Shown here piece by piece: positions 7,485 to 17,098 of a stretch of DNA of 64,000 bases. The notes beneath the pieces are model-generated. The model was not told where the DNA came from. It saw only the letters and a program-made list of their open reading frames with translations, and did not search any database. Position 1 is the stretch's first letter, and each line of letters starts with the position of its first letter. Origin of the DNA: a bacterium (GTDB lineage: Bacteria > CLD3 > SB21). Both the position numbers and the translations under genes were made by a program. The stretch covers positions 1 through 64,000 of the forward strand of contig JAIBAF010000008.1 of assembly GCA_019695335.1 (NCBI GenBank), in the 5' to 3' direction.

Positions 7485-9221
7485 CTATTCAGTTATTCCG
7501 AGTTGATTGAGCATACGAAAAAAATGCGTACGATTAATCCCAAGCAATTCAGCGGCTTTGGTTTTATTGTTGTTGACTTTACGTAAAATGCGAATAACGT
7601 ACCATTTCCGAAAGTCTGTTTCTGCAGCATCCAATGTCATGTCCTGTTGAATACGATAACCGCTTTCAACTTTGGCAATAATTTCCAGCGGCAAATCGTT
7701 GATCTGGATTGTTGTACCGTTGGCTAAGACAATCGCGCGCTGAATAACATTTTCCAATTCACGAATATTACCATCCCACCGGTAATTTTCAAGTACGTCG
7801 AGCGCTTCGTCGGTAATCATCATCGCCTGGCCACTGGAATGTTTTGAAATAAAATAATGAACCAGCAGACTGATGTCTTCTTTGCGCTCGCGTAAAGGCG
7901 GTATATCGATTTCAACAACTTTAAGACGATAATAAAGATCTTCTCTGAATTTTCCTTCTTTGATCGATTGCTGAAGGTTCTTATTCGTCGCAGAAATAAT
8001 ACGAATGTCTATTTTTTTGATTTCAGTACTGCCGAGCCTTTCTAATTCTTTCGTTTGTACGACACGCAAAATTTTCGCCTGCAAATTGATCGGCAATTCG
8101 GCTACTTCATCCAGAAACAACGTCCCGCGATGCGCGAGTTCGAATTTACCGGGTTTACTTTTAACAGCGCCTGTAAACGCGCCGGGCTCATATCCAAAAA
8201 GTTCGGACTCTAATAGATCCGGCGGAATAGCGCCGCAATTAATCGCGACAAACTTTTTATCGAACCGATCGCTGTTAAAATGAATAGCGCGCGCAATCAA
8301 TTCTTTTCCGACACCGCTTTCGCCAAGAATCATCACCGTTGCCTCAGACGGAGCAACTTTTGCGGCAACTTCCAACACTTTCACCAATTTTTCACTTTTC
8401 CCGATAATTTCTTTAAAATTATAACGGTCGCGTAATTCCTGCATCCGGTTGTGATCGCGTTTTTCCATTTCTGCTTCTTTGGCGATGATTTCTTTTAGCT
8501 CATTCACGCGGTAAGCGATTTGTTTAGAAAACGCCATCACAAACGCCAGATCGTTTTCAGAAAACCCTTTCGCATCCTCTTTGCGATCGAGGTAAATCAC
8601 GCCAAGCAATAATCGACGGTAAATGATTGGGACGGACAACACCGAACGCAGACCCAATCGCATAAAACTTCCTTTTTCGGCGAGGCTTTCTGTCAACTGA
8701 TCGTCATCGACTTTGACAGGCTGTAAGAGTTCTTGGGTTTTTTTAATAACGGACGTACTCACTTCTTGCGCCGGATCATCGATGTTCTGACCTTCAAAGT
8801 TTTTACTTACAAAATATTCACGTTCGCCGTCCGTGTTAATTAAAATAAGAAAGCCTCGTTCAGCCCGAAGATGGTAGGTAATCTGATCCATTGCGAATTC
8901 GATCAGGCCTTGCAATTCCGATTCCGTAGAAAACATCATACCGGAATTGTATAATGCCTTGAATTGCTCTTTCTCCGTTTGAATCTGATTGAATTGGTTC
9001 TCCATTTTTTTCACATCAGCGGCCAAACGCGACACTTGGATATTAATTGCCCTGTGCTTTTCGATATAAAGTTTAAACAGCTCATTGAGCAACTTTTCGG
9101 CTTGAGCAGAATTATTGCTTCCGACAACGTTATTCAACTCGCCCAATCTCTTGGATAATTCTTTGAACTCATCGTCTAATGTTTGCTGCAGATCTGAAAG
9201 TGTGTCAGATAGTTTATTCAT
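7485..9221 (-). CDS. sigma-54-dependent transcriptional activator with GAF sensor domain
   Basis: Bacterial enhancer-binding proteins use an AAA+ ATPase to open sigma-54 promoter complexes. In this 578-aa protein residues 1-95 are helical/coiled-coil, about 96-240 a GAF domain, and about 272-500 the AAA+ module. Walker A is GESGVGKE (300-307), the sigma-54 contact loop GAFTGA (347-352) and Walker B TLFLDE (about 367-372); an arginine-finger region follows. A Fis-type helix-turn-helix (KTKAAELLGINRTHFFRML) closes the chain. There is no receiver domain, so the input is probably a small ligand or protein bound by the GAF domain. Its target is not evident: I found no -24/-12 element in the gaps from 4.4 to 9.3 kb. 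Confidence 0.95.
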   Translation of the reverse strand: MNKLSDTLSDLQQTLDDEFKELSKRLGELNNVVGSNNSAQAEKLLNELFKLYIEKHRAINIQVSRLAADVKKMENQFNQIQTEKEQFKALYNSGMMFSTESELQGLIEFAMDQITYHLRAERGFLILINTDGEREYFVSKNFEGQNIDDPAQEVSTSVIKKTQELLQPVKVDDDQLTESLAEKGSFMRLGLRSVLSVPIIYRRLLLGVIYLDRKEDAKGFSENDLAFVMAFSKQIAYRVNELKEIIAKEAEMEKRDHNRMQELRDRYNFKEIIGKSEKLVKVLEVAAKVAPSEATVMILGESGVGKELIARAIHFNSDRFDKKFVAINCGAIPPDLLESELFGYEPGAFTGAVKSKPGKFELAHRGTLFLDEVAELPINLQAKILRVVQTKELERLGSTEIKKIDIRIISATNKNLQQSIKEGKFREDLYYRLKVVEIDIPPLRERKEDISLLVHYFISKHSSGQAMMITDEALDVLENYRWDGNIRELENVIQRAIVLANGTTIQINDLPLEIIAKVESGYRIQQDMTLDAAETDFRKWYVIRILRKVNNNKTKAAELLGINRTHFFRMLNQLGITE

Positions 9222-9305
9222 GGGTCATTACTCAGGTCAAAAAAATGGTAATTAAAATACAATGAATTGAGTCAAGTTCGCAAGATTTTTAATCAATAGC
9301 CATTA

Positions 9306-10181
9306 TCAGCGAATTGATGCATTCAATCGCTCTATGTGTTTCGGTGTAGTTCCACAACAACCACCGATGACAGTTAATTTAAATTTTTCCAGCCACTGCT
9401 GAACTTTTTCAGCATAGGCACCGGGCGATAAGTTTGAAACTGATTTTTGAGGGTGAAGAATATTGGCATAAGCTCCGATAGGAAGATCGGTATTTTTTTG
9501 TACCGCCTCTAAATTTTCTTGAATGGTGTCGACGTCAGAACAATTCAATAGAATAGCGGTTGGCCGATGAAAACTGACGGCTCGAATCGATTCTTCAAGC
9601 ATTTCGCCGCTCAATAATTTTCCATCCCTTTGAGTTATGAAACTTACCAGTACCGGCAGTTCCGTTTGTACCGCATACTCTGTTGCAATCAACGCTTCGC
9701 GCAACGTATTCATCGTTTCAATCAAAAGACAATCAACTTTAGCTTCATACAAATAATCAATGTGCCGGCGGTGTTCATCACGCAGTTCATGATCAGCCGG
9801 AACTTTTTCGGGATGGTAGCAATCTTCGACCGGCGCAATTGATCCGGCGATCTTTACACGTTCTTCTGCATCGGCCCGTTCAACGGCTCGTTGGGCGATT
9901 TCCACAGCTTCACGAGTCAAGCTCCGAGCCTGCGATTCCATATTTTCTTTTTTTAAAGTTCTGTAATTGGTCCGAAACGTGTTGGCCGTAATGATATCCG
10001 CGCCGGCCATCGCGTATTCAAAATGAACATCGTTTAAAACCTTCTTGCCATCATTCGTAAGCAGCGCAATTGTCGACCACAATGGCAATGTAACAGAAAC
10101 GCCACGAGATTCCAGTTCAGAACCTGTGGCGCCATCCAATAAAATAATTTCTTTTTTACTAAGCCTGTCGGCTATGGTCAT
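9306..10181 (-). CDS. homocysteine S-methyltransferase family protein
   Basis: These zinc enzymes transfer a methyl group (for example from S-methylmethionine) to homocysteine, giving methionine. The 291-aa chain has the opening LLDGATGSELESRG (14-27). The zinc-binding cysteines are visible as Cys214 (NCSD) and Cys275-Cys276 (GGCCGT). The length equals the stand-alone Hcy-binding domain (MmuM/BHMT-like), without the folate or cobalamin domains of MetH. The methyl donor cannot be inferred. It lies 5 bp downstream of valS and is probably co-transcribed with it. Confidence 0.9.
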   Translation of the reverse strand: MTIADRLSKKEIILLDGATGSELESRGVSVTLPLWSTIALLTNDGKKVLNDVHFEYAMAGADIITANTFRTNYRTLKKENMESQARSLTREAVEIAQRAVERADAEERVKIAGSIAPVEDCYHPEKVPADHELRDEHRRHIDYLYEAKVDCLLIETMNTLREALIATEYAVQTELPVLVSFITQRDGKLLSGEMLEESIRAVSFHRPTAILLNCSDVDTIQENLEAVQKNTDLPIGAYANILHPQKSVSNLSPGAYAEKVQQWLEKFKLTVIGGCCGTTPKHIERLNASIR

Positions 10182-10186
10182 ACACT

Positions 10187-12889
10187 TTATCCCAATGCAT
10201 TCAATTGCTTCAGGTTAGCTTGCAATTTCTCAATGGATTGATTGAAGTTATCGCGTTTGGCATTTTCTTTTTCAATCACTTGCGGAGGGGCTTTTGCGAT
10301 AAAATCATTGTTTGAGAGTTTTTGTATAATACTTTGCACTTGTCCTTCAAGCCGAGTTATCTCTTTTTGGAGCCGCGATTTCTCTACAGCAACATCAATA
10401 ATTCCTTCGAGCGGAATGAACAATTCCACACCGGATACCACAGCGCTCGCACATAATTTAGGTTTGACCGGCTTGGTTTCGACGGTCAACGCTTCGACAC
10501 GCGCTAAATTCTTAAAATAACCGGCGTGATTTTGCAAAAGCTTGACCGTTTCCGCATCGGAAGATATCATAATGGCGTCGGTTTTTTTAGCCGGTGGAAC
10601 ATTCATTTCGGAACGTATATTGCGAATGGACACGATCAAATTTTTGACTACTTCCATATCTTTTTCTGCTGTGTCATTGTAAAATGCCTGATCGGTATAT
10701 TCCCACGATTGACACATGACACTTTCGCCATCATTGCGGGGTTTCAAACGTTGCCAGATTTCTTCGGTTAGAAAAGGAACTATCGGATGCATGAGTTTGA
10801 CAATACCTTCCATTACATACAACGCCGTCGACAACGTTTGTCTTTTTGTATTTTCGTCGCCGTTATACAAACGGTCTTTGATCAATTCAAGGTACCAATC
10901 GCAAAAATCCGACCAGAAAAATTGATATACGGAATTCATCGCGTCATGAAGTTTGTATTTTTCAAGGCCTTCTGTAATTCCGTTCACCGCTTTATGATAA
11001 CGGCTGAGGATCCACTGATCGGCCAATTCGTGAATACGTGAAATATCCGGTTTAGCGGGTTCCGTATCGGATAGTGTTTGCGCTTGCATCGCCAAAAACC
11101 GGAAAGCGTTCCAGACTTTATTGGAAAAATTTCGGCCAAGTTCAAATTGCCGCTCGGCCAGATGAATATCCTGGCCTTCTGCACTCAGATCGACGAGTGT
11201 AAACCGCAATGCATCGGCCGAATATTTCTCGATCACGTCGATCGGATCGATACCGTCGCCGAGCGATTTACTCATTTTACGGCCGTGTTCGTCGCGAACA
11301 ATTCCATTAAAATACACTTGATGAAACGGCGCCTCGCCGGTGAACTCCAACCCGGCCATAATCATCCGCGCGACCCAGAAGAAAATGATATCGGGTCCGG
11401 TAACAAGAAGGTTCGTGGGATAATAATATTTTAAATCATCGGTTTTATCCGGCCAACCAAATGAAGAAAAAGGAACCAGCCATGAAGAAAACCACGTATC
11501 CAACACATCTTCGTCCTGACGTATATCTTCAATTTTTAATGTCTCATTTTTAGTTTTTAATTTTTGGTAGGCTTCTTCTTTATTATGAGCAACCGTACTA
11601 TTTCCATCCGTTGCATAGTACGCCGGAATTCTGTGTCCCCACCATAATTGGCGTGAAATACACCAATCCCGAATGTTCGTCATCCAATGTTCGTAGGTTC
11701 GAACCCATTTTTCAGGATGAAATTTTATATCACCTTTCAAAACCTTATCGAGAGCAGCTTTAGCCAGTACTTCCATTTTCAAAAACCATTGCTCAGACAC
11801 TAAAGGCTCGATCGGGACATTACCGCGCTGCGAATAACCGACACGGTTGACATGGTCTTCTATTTTTGCTAAGAAACCAAGGCGATCCATTTCTTCGACA
11901 ACTTTTTTTCGCGCCGCAAAGCGTTCCATACCCTGAAATGCTGCCGGGACATTGTGATTCAGCGATGCATCGGGATTCATGATGTTGATGAATTCCAAGC
12001 TATGGCGTTTGCCCATTTGAAAATCATTCGGATCATGAGATGGAGTAACTTTGACGGCGCCACTTCCAAAATCTTTATCAACATACGTGTCTGCGAAAAT
12101 CGGGATTTCACGGCCAACAATCGGCAAAATAATTTTTTTTCCTATCAGATGCATGTAACGCTCATCGTCCGGATGCACCGCCACGCCGGTATCGCCGAGC
12201 ATGGTCTCAGGCCGGGTTGTTGCAACGGTGAGAAACTCAGCCGAATCTTTGACCGGATATTTAAAATGCCAAAGTTTCCCGTTGATTTCTTTATAGTCGA
12301 CTTCTTCATCGGAAATAGCCGATTGAGAAAACGGGCACCAGTTGACAATATAATTGCCTTTATAGATCCATCCTTTTTCATAGAAATGAATGAAAACTTC
12401 CTGAACCGCGTGCGAAAGATGGTCATCCATCGTGAACCACTCGCGATCCCAATCGCATGAACAACCCATTTTTTGCAATTGCCCGATAATTCGGTCGCGA
12501 TAGGTAATTTTATGTTTCCACACCTCAGCGACGAAAGCTTCACGGCCAATTTTTTTCCGATCCTTGCCTTCTTTGGCCAATTGTCTTTCAACAACTGTTT
12601 GCGTGGTGATTCCCGCGTGATCGGTCCCGGGTGTCCACAAAGCCTCGTAACCCTGCATGCGTTTAAAACGAATGTAGATATCCTGGATGGTGTTATTATA
12701 GGCGTGTCCAATGTGTAACGCACCGGTCACATTCGGAGGCGGAATGACGATAGTAAATGGCTTTTTATGGGTATTAACTTGTGAACGAAACAATTTATGC
12801 TTCATCCAATACGCATACCATTTGTCTTCCACAGTTTTAGGATCGTAGGCTTTGGGAATTTCGGTTTCCGTTTTTTTAGAGTCGCTCAT
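10187..12889 (-). CDS. valS: valyl-tRNA synthetase
   Basis: This class I aminoacyl-tRNA synthetase charges tRNA-Val with valine. The HIGH signature occurs as HIGH at residues 59-62 within PPPNVTGALHIGHAYN, and KMSKS at 538-542. The editing (CP1) domain lies between them (about 200-350), including ATTRPETMLGDTGVAVHP. The C-terminal part holds the anticodon-binding domain and a final coiled-coil arm (about 830-900) typical of ValS. The length (900 aa) is standard. It starts with ATG and is followed closely by the homocysteine methyltransferase. Confidence 0.98.
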   Translation of the reverse strand: MSDSKKTETEIPKAYDPKTVEDKWYAYWMKHKLFRSQVNTHKKPFTIVIPPPNVTGALHIGHAYNNTIQDIYIRFKRMQGYEALWTPGTDHAGITTQTVVERQLAKEGKDRKKIGREAFVAEVWKHKITYRDRIIGQLQKMGCSCDWDREWFTMDDHLSHAVQEVFIHFYEKGWIYKGNYIVNWCPFSQSAISDEEVDYKEINGKLWHFKYPVKDSAEFLTVATTRPETMLGDTGVAVHPDDERYMHLIGKKIILPIVGREIPIFADTYVDKDFGSGAVKVTPSHDPNDFQMGKRHSLEFINIMNPDASLNHNVPAAFQGMERFAARKKVVEEMDRLGFLAKIEDHVNRVGYSQRGNVPIEPLVSEQWFLKMEVLAKAALDKVLKGDIKFHPEKWVRTYEHWMTNIRDWCISRQLWWGHRIPAYYATDGNSTVAHNKEEAYQKLKTKNETLKIEDIRQDEDVLDTWFSSWLVPFSSFGWPDKTDDLKYYYPTNLLVTGPDIIFFWVARMIMAGLEFTGEAPFHQVYFNGIVRDEHGRKMSKSLGDGIDPIDVIEKYSADALRFTLVDLSAEGQDIHLAERQFELGRNFSNKVWNAFRFLAMQAQTLSDTEPAKPDISRIHELADQWILSRYHKAVNGITEGLEKYKLHDAMNSVYQFFWSDFCDWYLELIKDRLYNGDENTKRQTLSTALYVMEGIVKLMHPIVPFLTEEIWQRLKPRNDGESVMCQSWEYTDQAFYNDTAEKDMEVVKNLIVSIRNIRSEMNVPPAKKTDAIMISSDAETVKLLQNHAGYFKNLARVEALTVETKPVKPKLCASAVVSGVELFIPLEGIIDVAVEKSRLQKEITRLEGQVQSIIQKLSNNDFIAKAPPQVIEKENAKRDNFNQSIEKLQANLKQLNALG

Positions 12890-12905
12890 TCATCCTCCGG
12901 TTACA

Positions 12906-13214
12906 TCAACTGTTAATCGCCTGTGCATGTTCCTGCACTACGTCTTGCGGGCATAGCCGCAAAAAGAGTTTAAGTATTACTATTAATAAACCAATATCGT
13001 CGACAATGCCGAAAAACAAGAACACTGACTCGGGTATGAAATCCAGTGGCGAAACAATATAAAAAATCGACATAAAAAACAACAACTTCAAATAGACCGG
13101 CACACGCTTGTCGTGCAAAAGTCTCCAATACAGTCGTCCAAATTTTTCAGCATGACGTGCAATACTGAAAATCGAAATCCATCGCGACTGAAATAATTTT
13201 TCAAAATTGGTCAT
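12906..13214 (-). CDS. DUF1232 (YkvA-type) small membrane protein
   Basis: The 102-aa product matches the DUF1232 pattern. A positively charged N-terminal part is followed by a membrane stretch containing IVSPLDFIPE and then FFGIVDDIGLLIVILKLFL. The family function is unknown. The two hydrophobic segments (about 45-60 and 65-85) suggest an inner-membrane location. It lies 16 bp upstream of valS on the same strand and is probably in the same transcript. Confidence 0.88.
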   Translation of the reverse strand: MTNFEKLFQSRWISIFSIARHAEKFGRLYWRLLHDKRVPVYLKLLFFMSIFYIVSPLDFIPESVFLFFGIVDDIGLLIVILKLFLRLCPQDVVQEHAQAINS

Positions 13215-13245
13215 AGATTAGCTATCGACTGAATCATTCGATACG

Positions 13246-13860
13246 TTATTTGTTGACGTGGCTTGAAGTGATATTAAATTTGCTCTTCGATACATAGGGA
13301 TTATTATGAATAAAAAAACGGTATCTTTTATCCGTACCAACCCGAATTCCAATGCGCGGTGATCGCCGGATTTTGAAACCTGTAAAACCATCATCAACAA
13401 TATGCAAATCGTTTCCGAGCAAATCAGCGCCATTGAGTTCACGGTCGATATGCAACGCAAGACACAATTTGCCCGGTCCGTTGCTCAGATCATAATGGTG
13501 TTCCGCTCGCCGGCGCTTTTCCATTATATCAACCCCACTGACCGGTTCTAGTGCACGAATCAAGCACGCTCCGGCAACACCGTCACGCTCCGTGACTACA
13601 TTCACACAGTAGTACATGCCATAAATAAAGTACACATAGGCATATCCCGGTTCGCCAAACATAATGGCATTACGTTTAGTCCGGCCGCGAAAGGCATGGG
13701 ACGCCGGATCGTTAGTATTCGTGTACGCTTCAACTTCTACGATTCGTCCAGACGTTATTATTCCCCGATGGCGGCGAACAAAAATCTTTCCTAATAAATC
13801 GGGAGCAACTTCGAGCGTGGGGCGGTGATAGAACGATCGCGGTAAAAGGCGGTCAGGCAT
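13246..13860 (-). CDS. DNA-3-methyladenine glycosylase (AAG/MPG family)
   Basis: This base-excision repair enzyme removes alkylated purines. The 204-aa chain shows the family core: DLLGKIFVRR near the start, GRIVEVEAY with the catalytic glutamate, DPASHAFRGRTKRN, and FGEPGYAYVYFIYGMYYCVNVV, which lines the damaged-base pocket. LSNGPGKLCLAL follows later. The length is normal. Its ATG overlaps the stop of the upstream 600-aa gene in ATGCCTGA, indicating translational coupling. Confidence 0.93.
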   Translation of the reverse strand: MPDRLLPRSFYHRPTLEVAPDLLGKIFVRRHRGIITSGRIVEVEAYTNTNDPASHAFRGRTKRNAIMFGEPGYAYVYFIYGMYYCVNVVTERDGVAGACLIRALEPVSGVDIMEKRRRAEHHYDLSNGPGKLCLALHIDRELNGADLLGNDLHIVDDGFTGFKIRRSPRIGIRVGTDKRYRFFIHNNPYVSKSKFNITSSHVNK

Positions 13861-15655
13861 GATGATTGGCTTGTTTCAGCTTACTGAAATTGTCATTGAT
13901 CTCGTCGAGCAGAAAATCAACCTGCAGCATAAATCTTTCCGAGGCACATCCGCGGCGCTTGCATTCGCGGCATGGAATTTTCAATTTACATTCAATCGCA
14001 TCTTTATGTGATTTTTCAATTTCACTAAACGCCTCGTGTAATTCATCTTCGTGGGCTTCTTGTTTTTTTGACGGCTCAACTTCCTGAACAAGCTTGGCCC
14101 ATTTCAAATGCAGCATCTCTTCAAGGTCTTTGATACGACCGAGATATTGGCTCATCGCAGCACGCCAGATCATCACAGCTTTATTCAAAACGGATTCATC
14201 GATCGGCTCGTCCGACTCATGCGCCTCGTCGTCAAATTTAAAATTCTTCAAATCCAGAATATGTTTGATCATGCCTTGAATCTGATCGAGTTCCTCGAAG
14301 ACTTCTTTTTTTGTATCGAGATACAGGCTACTGATCGAGCCTTGAAAATGCTGAATGGCTCGATTAATGTGCGCTTGCGCCGCCTGATCGCTTTCAGGCT
14401 CCACTTTCGTATTCTCGGCACGGAATTGCTGCAGATAATTCAGAGCGGTTTTCAAAACCTGAATCGCATCTTTTTGATCGTTAATCCGCGAATAGCCTAA
14501 CGATTGAAAAATCACATCAAAATAAGCATTGACGCTGATTTCAATCTCTTTCATTTTTTTATTCAACCGTTCAGCTTCTTTGAATCGGACTTCTTTGACG
14601 CGGCCCTGAATCTCTTCATCCGGATGTTTTTCCATTAATTTCAGAACGCTGTCGACAATGCGTCTTGGCGTGGATTCATCGGATACCAATTCGAAAATAT
14701 CGTCTAATTGCAAAATTTCTCCGGCGCGGGCGCTGATTTCTTTATCCGGCTCGAGGTGCATGAATGCGAGTACGCTGAGATTAAAAAAGTCGGAAGGATC
14801 CTGAACGCTACGTTCTAATTCGCGTAATTTGCGATTCCTTAAACTATTGCGTAAGCCAATGCCGGCGCCGGTCGGATCGGTACGTTCAGCTGAACCCAAC
14901 ATCTGATTGGATTCAAGCGCTTTTAAGACCATCTTAACGGCGGCATGTAAAATATTAAATACATCGATCCCCGTTGCTTGTGGCAAACGTCCGCGAATCT
15001 TATCGACCACTTCATCATCGTCGAATATTCTTTTCAAAAACGCTGATGGGACAGATGACACGGCATTATTGGCCGCAGCGACGATTTGTGAATCATCGTC
15101 CGCCAGGTAAGTAAAGAGCGTGATCAGCGTACCTTCCGTTATCGCTTCCCGCGTAATGGCCTGAATGTCACGCGCTTTGATAATACGCCGGCTGCGTTTT
15201 TTCATCACCAACTGCGCTTGTTTGAGGATCTTATCGTCTTCGCGGTCGATGTCGCGCTCTTTGATCAAATTGATGTAATCAAAAAGTACTTTTGTCGGCA
15301 AGCGCGGATTATTAAAAACCGCTTCCAGCACCATTGAGTTTTTTTCGAATAACAGAAACAGGGCAAGCTTTTCCGGCTCCGATTCGTGGGCAAATTTTTC
15401 CCGTTCAACTTCGCTGAAGTCAAGCACTTCGATGTATTTACCGACTTTACTCCAAAATCCATCGTTCTGAATCGCCATCCGGACGTCGGGCGGCTGTTCA
15501 TTGAAAGCTTTATAGACTTGAATGTCAAACGGTAACGATTGGCGATAAAATGTCGTCAAAAGATCTTTGAGGAACTGGCTGTCGCTTTTGCTCCACTTGG
15601 CTTCGGCTTCGGTTAGTTCTACCAACGGATCTTTATGTTCTTCGGAATTCTTCAT
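13853..15655 (-). CDS. large helical protein of unknown function with a C-terminal cysteine cluster
   Basis: The 600-residue product is not recognised. It is almost entirely helical and charged, with stretches such as FNNPRLPTKVLFDYINLI and SARAGEILQLDDIFELVSDESTPRRIVDSVLKLM. These look like HEAT-type repeats in the first 350 residues. Coiled-coil-like helices fill about 350-560. Near the end it carries C-x5-C-x2-C-x4-C (CKLKIPCRECKRRGC), a plausible metal or Fe-S site. No signal peptide or membrane segment is seen. I prefer the ATG at 15655 to a TTG two codons earlier. It abuts the MBL hydrolase gene upstream and overlaps the DNA glycosylase gene downstream, so the three genes form a tight operon. 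Confidence 0.85.
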   Translation of the reverse strand: MKNSEEHKDPLVELTEAEAKWSKSDSQFLKDLLTTFYRQSLPFDIQVYKAFNEQPPDVRMAIQNDGFWSKVGKYIEVLDFSEVEREKFAHESEPEKLALFLLFEKNSMVLEAVFNNPRLPTKVLFDYINLIKERDIDREDDKILKQAQLVMKKRSRRIIKARDIQAITREAITEGTLITLFTYLADDDSQIVAAANNAVSSVPSAFLKRIFDDDEVVDKIRGRLPQATGIDVFNILHAAVKMVLKALESNQMLGSAERTDPTGAGIGLRNSLRNRKLRELERSVQDPSDFFNLSVLAFMHLEPDKEISARAGEILQLDDIFELVSDESTPRRIVDSVLKLMEKHPDEEIQGRVKEVRFKEAERLNKKMKEIEISVNAYFDVIFQSLGYSRINDQKDAIQVLKTALNYLQQFRAENTKVEPESDQAAQAHINRAIQHFQGSISSLYLDTKKEVFEELDQIQGMIKHILDLKNFKFDDEAHESDEPIDESVLNKAVMIWRAAMSQYLGRIKDLEEMLHLKWAKLVQEVEPSKKQEAHEDELHEAFSEIEKSHKDAIECKLKIPCRECKRRGCASERFMLQVDFLLDEINDNFSKLKQANHHA

Positions 15656-15661
15656 AGTCAA

Positions 15662-16450
15662 TTAGTTTAGAATAACAATATCGCCAACTCGATGCTGATG
15701 CGCCAAACCGATATCCACGTGTGAAAACATTACGGCACTAGCCATCAAATGTTGATACAAAGTTTCAATAGCAACCGATGGACGGTTATTTTCTTCGCTC
15801 AAATGCGCCAGAATGACGTGTTTCAATTCGGGATGGATCGATTCTTGAATCAGGGCCGCCGCCTGTCGGTTGGACAAATGGCCCAATCGCCCCGCAATAC
15901 GCTGCTTCAAAGGCCAGGGATAACTTCCTTCCATCAACATGCGTTCATCATGATTCGATTCTATAATCAATACGTGACTTTGTTTAATTTTTTCTTTGAC
16001 TAATTGCGTCGCATAACCGAAATCCGTCAACACACTTGCTTTTTTGCCTTGATAATGAAAACAATAGCCGACCGGATCGATAGCGTCGTGAGAAATGGAA
16101 AAAGGTTCAATCAACATTTGTTCGACGGTAAATGTATCGTCAAAAAGATGAACGCGGGTTTTATTTGATACCATCGAACCGGCATGCAGATACATGCTTT
16201 GATTCATATGTACTTCTACGGTATATTTTTTCGTAAACACCGGAAGTCCTTGAATATGATCGACATGTTCGTGCGTCATAAAAATATGACGGATTTTTGC
16301 AGCGTTTGTCCCGATGGTATTCAATCGTTTTTCAATTTCCCTGCACGAAAGTCCCGCGTCAATCAGGCATTCCGTTTCGCCGGCTTTGAGATAGACACAA
16401 TTCCCTTTGCTGCCGCTGGCCAGAACGCATATTTTAAATGTTTCAGACAT
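15662..16450 (-). CDS. metallo-beta-lactamase-fold hydrolase (YycJ/WalJ-like)
   Basis: The 262-aa product begins with ICVLASGSKGNCVYL, typical of the YycJ/WalJ branch of MBL-fold hydrolases, which resemble nucleases. The metal-binding motif is THEHVDH with His60, His62, Asp64 and His65. A further histidine-containing region (LGHLSNRQAAALI, then VILAHLSEENN) supplies the remaining ligands. It is probably a cytoplasmic, metal-dependent phosphoesterase or exonuclease-like enzyme; the substrate is unknown. It is the first gene of the unit with the 600-aa unknown and the DNA glycosylase, which is compatible with a role in DNA metabolism. Confidence 0.9.
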   Translation of the reverse strand: MSETFKICVLASGSKGNCVYLKAGETECLIDAGLSCREIEKRLNTIGTNAAKIRHIFMTHEHVDHIQGLPVFTKKYTVEVHMNQSMYLHAGSMVSNKTRVHLFDDTFTVEQMLIEPFSISHDAIDPVGYCFHYQGKKASVLTDFGYATQLVKEKIKQSHVLIIESNHDERMLMEGSYPWPLKQRIAGRLGHLSNRQAAALIQESIHPELKHVILAHLSEENNRPSVAIETLYQHLMASAVMFSHVDIGLAHQHRVGDIVILN

Positions 16451-16489
16451 GTCTAAAATAAGTTAGGAATAAATCGGCGCGACCTCAAA

Positions 16490-16509
16490 TAAAAAAGTTA
16501 AGACTAACT
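16490..16509 (-). terminator. possible terminator after pyrE
   Basis: AGTTA (16496-16500) and TAACT (16505-16509) form a short stem at the pyrE stop. On the minus strand it runs straight into TTTTTTATTTG. The U-run is good, but the stem is only 5 AT-rich pairs. Confidence 0.35.
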
Positions 16510-17090
16510 CAGGATTTGAGAGAACGACTTCCGGGCTTAATAGCAGGAACCTTGCCCTCGCGACATAATGGGCAATCAGAAGGGTCGTATTTTTTAACGT
16601 CCATGGCCAGCAATGAAAATTGAGGAACGCCAAACTCAACAGTTCCGTTGCTTCGATCAACAATGTAGCCCACGCCGATAACATTCGCGTCGCGATCGCG
16701 GCAAAGCTGGACAACTTCTTTCACCGATCCGCCCGTCGTCACAACGTCTTCGACTACGAGCACATTGTCGTCACGATGAATTTCAAATCCCCGCCGCAAT
16801 TGCATGACGCCGTTTTCCCTTTCGGCAAAAATGCACCGCGCATTCAAAGTCCTGGCCACTTCGTGGCCTACAATGATACCGCCGACGGCCGGCGCTACAA
16901 CCGCCTGAATTTTGTGCGCCGCAAAGTGCAGCCCAATCTCGCCGCATAAAATCTGAGCATAATTGGGATATTGCAGTACTTTGGCGCATTGAAAATAATT
17001 AGGACTATGCGCTCCGGACGTCAAAATAAAATGTCCTTCAAGCAGCGCGCCGGTCTTTCTGAATATGTTTAAGACTTCTTCCGAATGCAC
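16509..17090 (-). CDS. pyrE: orotate phosphoribosyltransferase
   Basis: PyrE joins orotate to PRPP, giving orotidine 5'-monophosphate in pyrimidine synthesis. The PRPP-binding loop is VLVVEDVVTTGGS (110-122), with the acidic pair Glu114-Asp115. The N-terminal part contains LTSGAHSPNYFQ, the usual substrate-binding region. The length (193 aa) is normal. It lies 8 bp downstream of the GH2-like gene on the same strand; no other pyrimidine gene is nearby. Confidence 0.95.
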   Translation of the reverse strand: MHSEEVLNIFRKTGALLEGHFILTSGAHSPNYFQCAKVLQYPNYAQILCGEIGLHFAAHKIQAVVAPAVGGIIVGHEVARTLNARCIFAERENGVMQLRRGFEIHRDDNVLVVEDVVTTGGSVKEVVQLCRDRDANVIGVGYIVDRSNGTVEFGVPQFSLLAMDVKKYDPSDCPLCREGKVPAIKPGSRSLKS

Positions 17091-17098
17091 GTCGCTCC

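Noticed and set aside
11954-12460. 168-codon plus-strand frame opposite valS
   Set aside because: It lies wholly antisense to an intact, well-conserved valyl-tRNA synthetase and its translation has no recognisable protein features.
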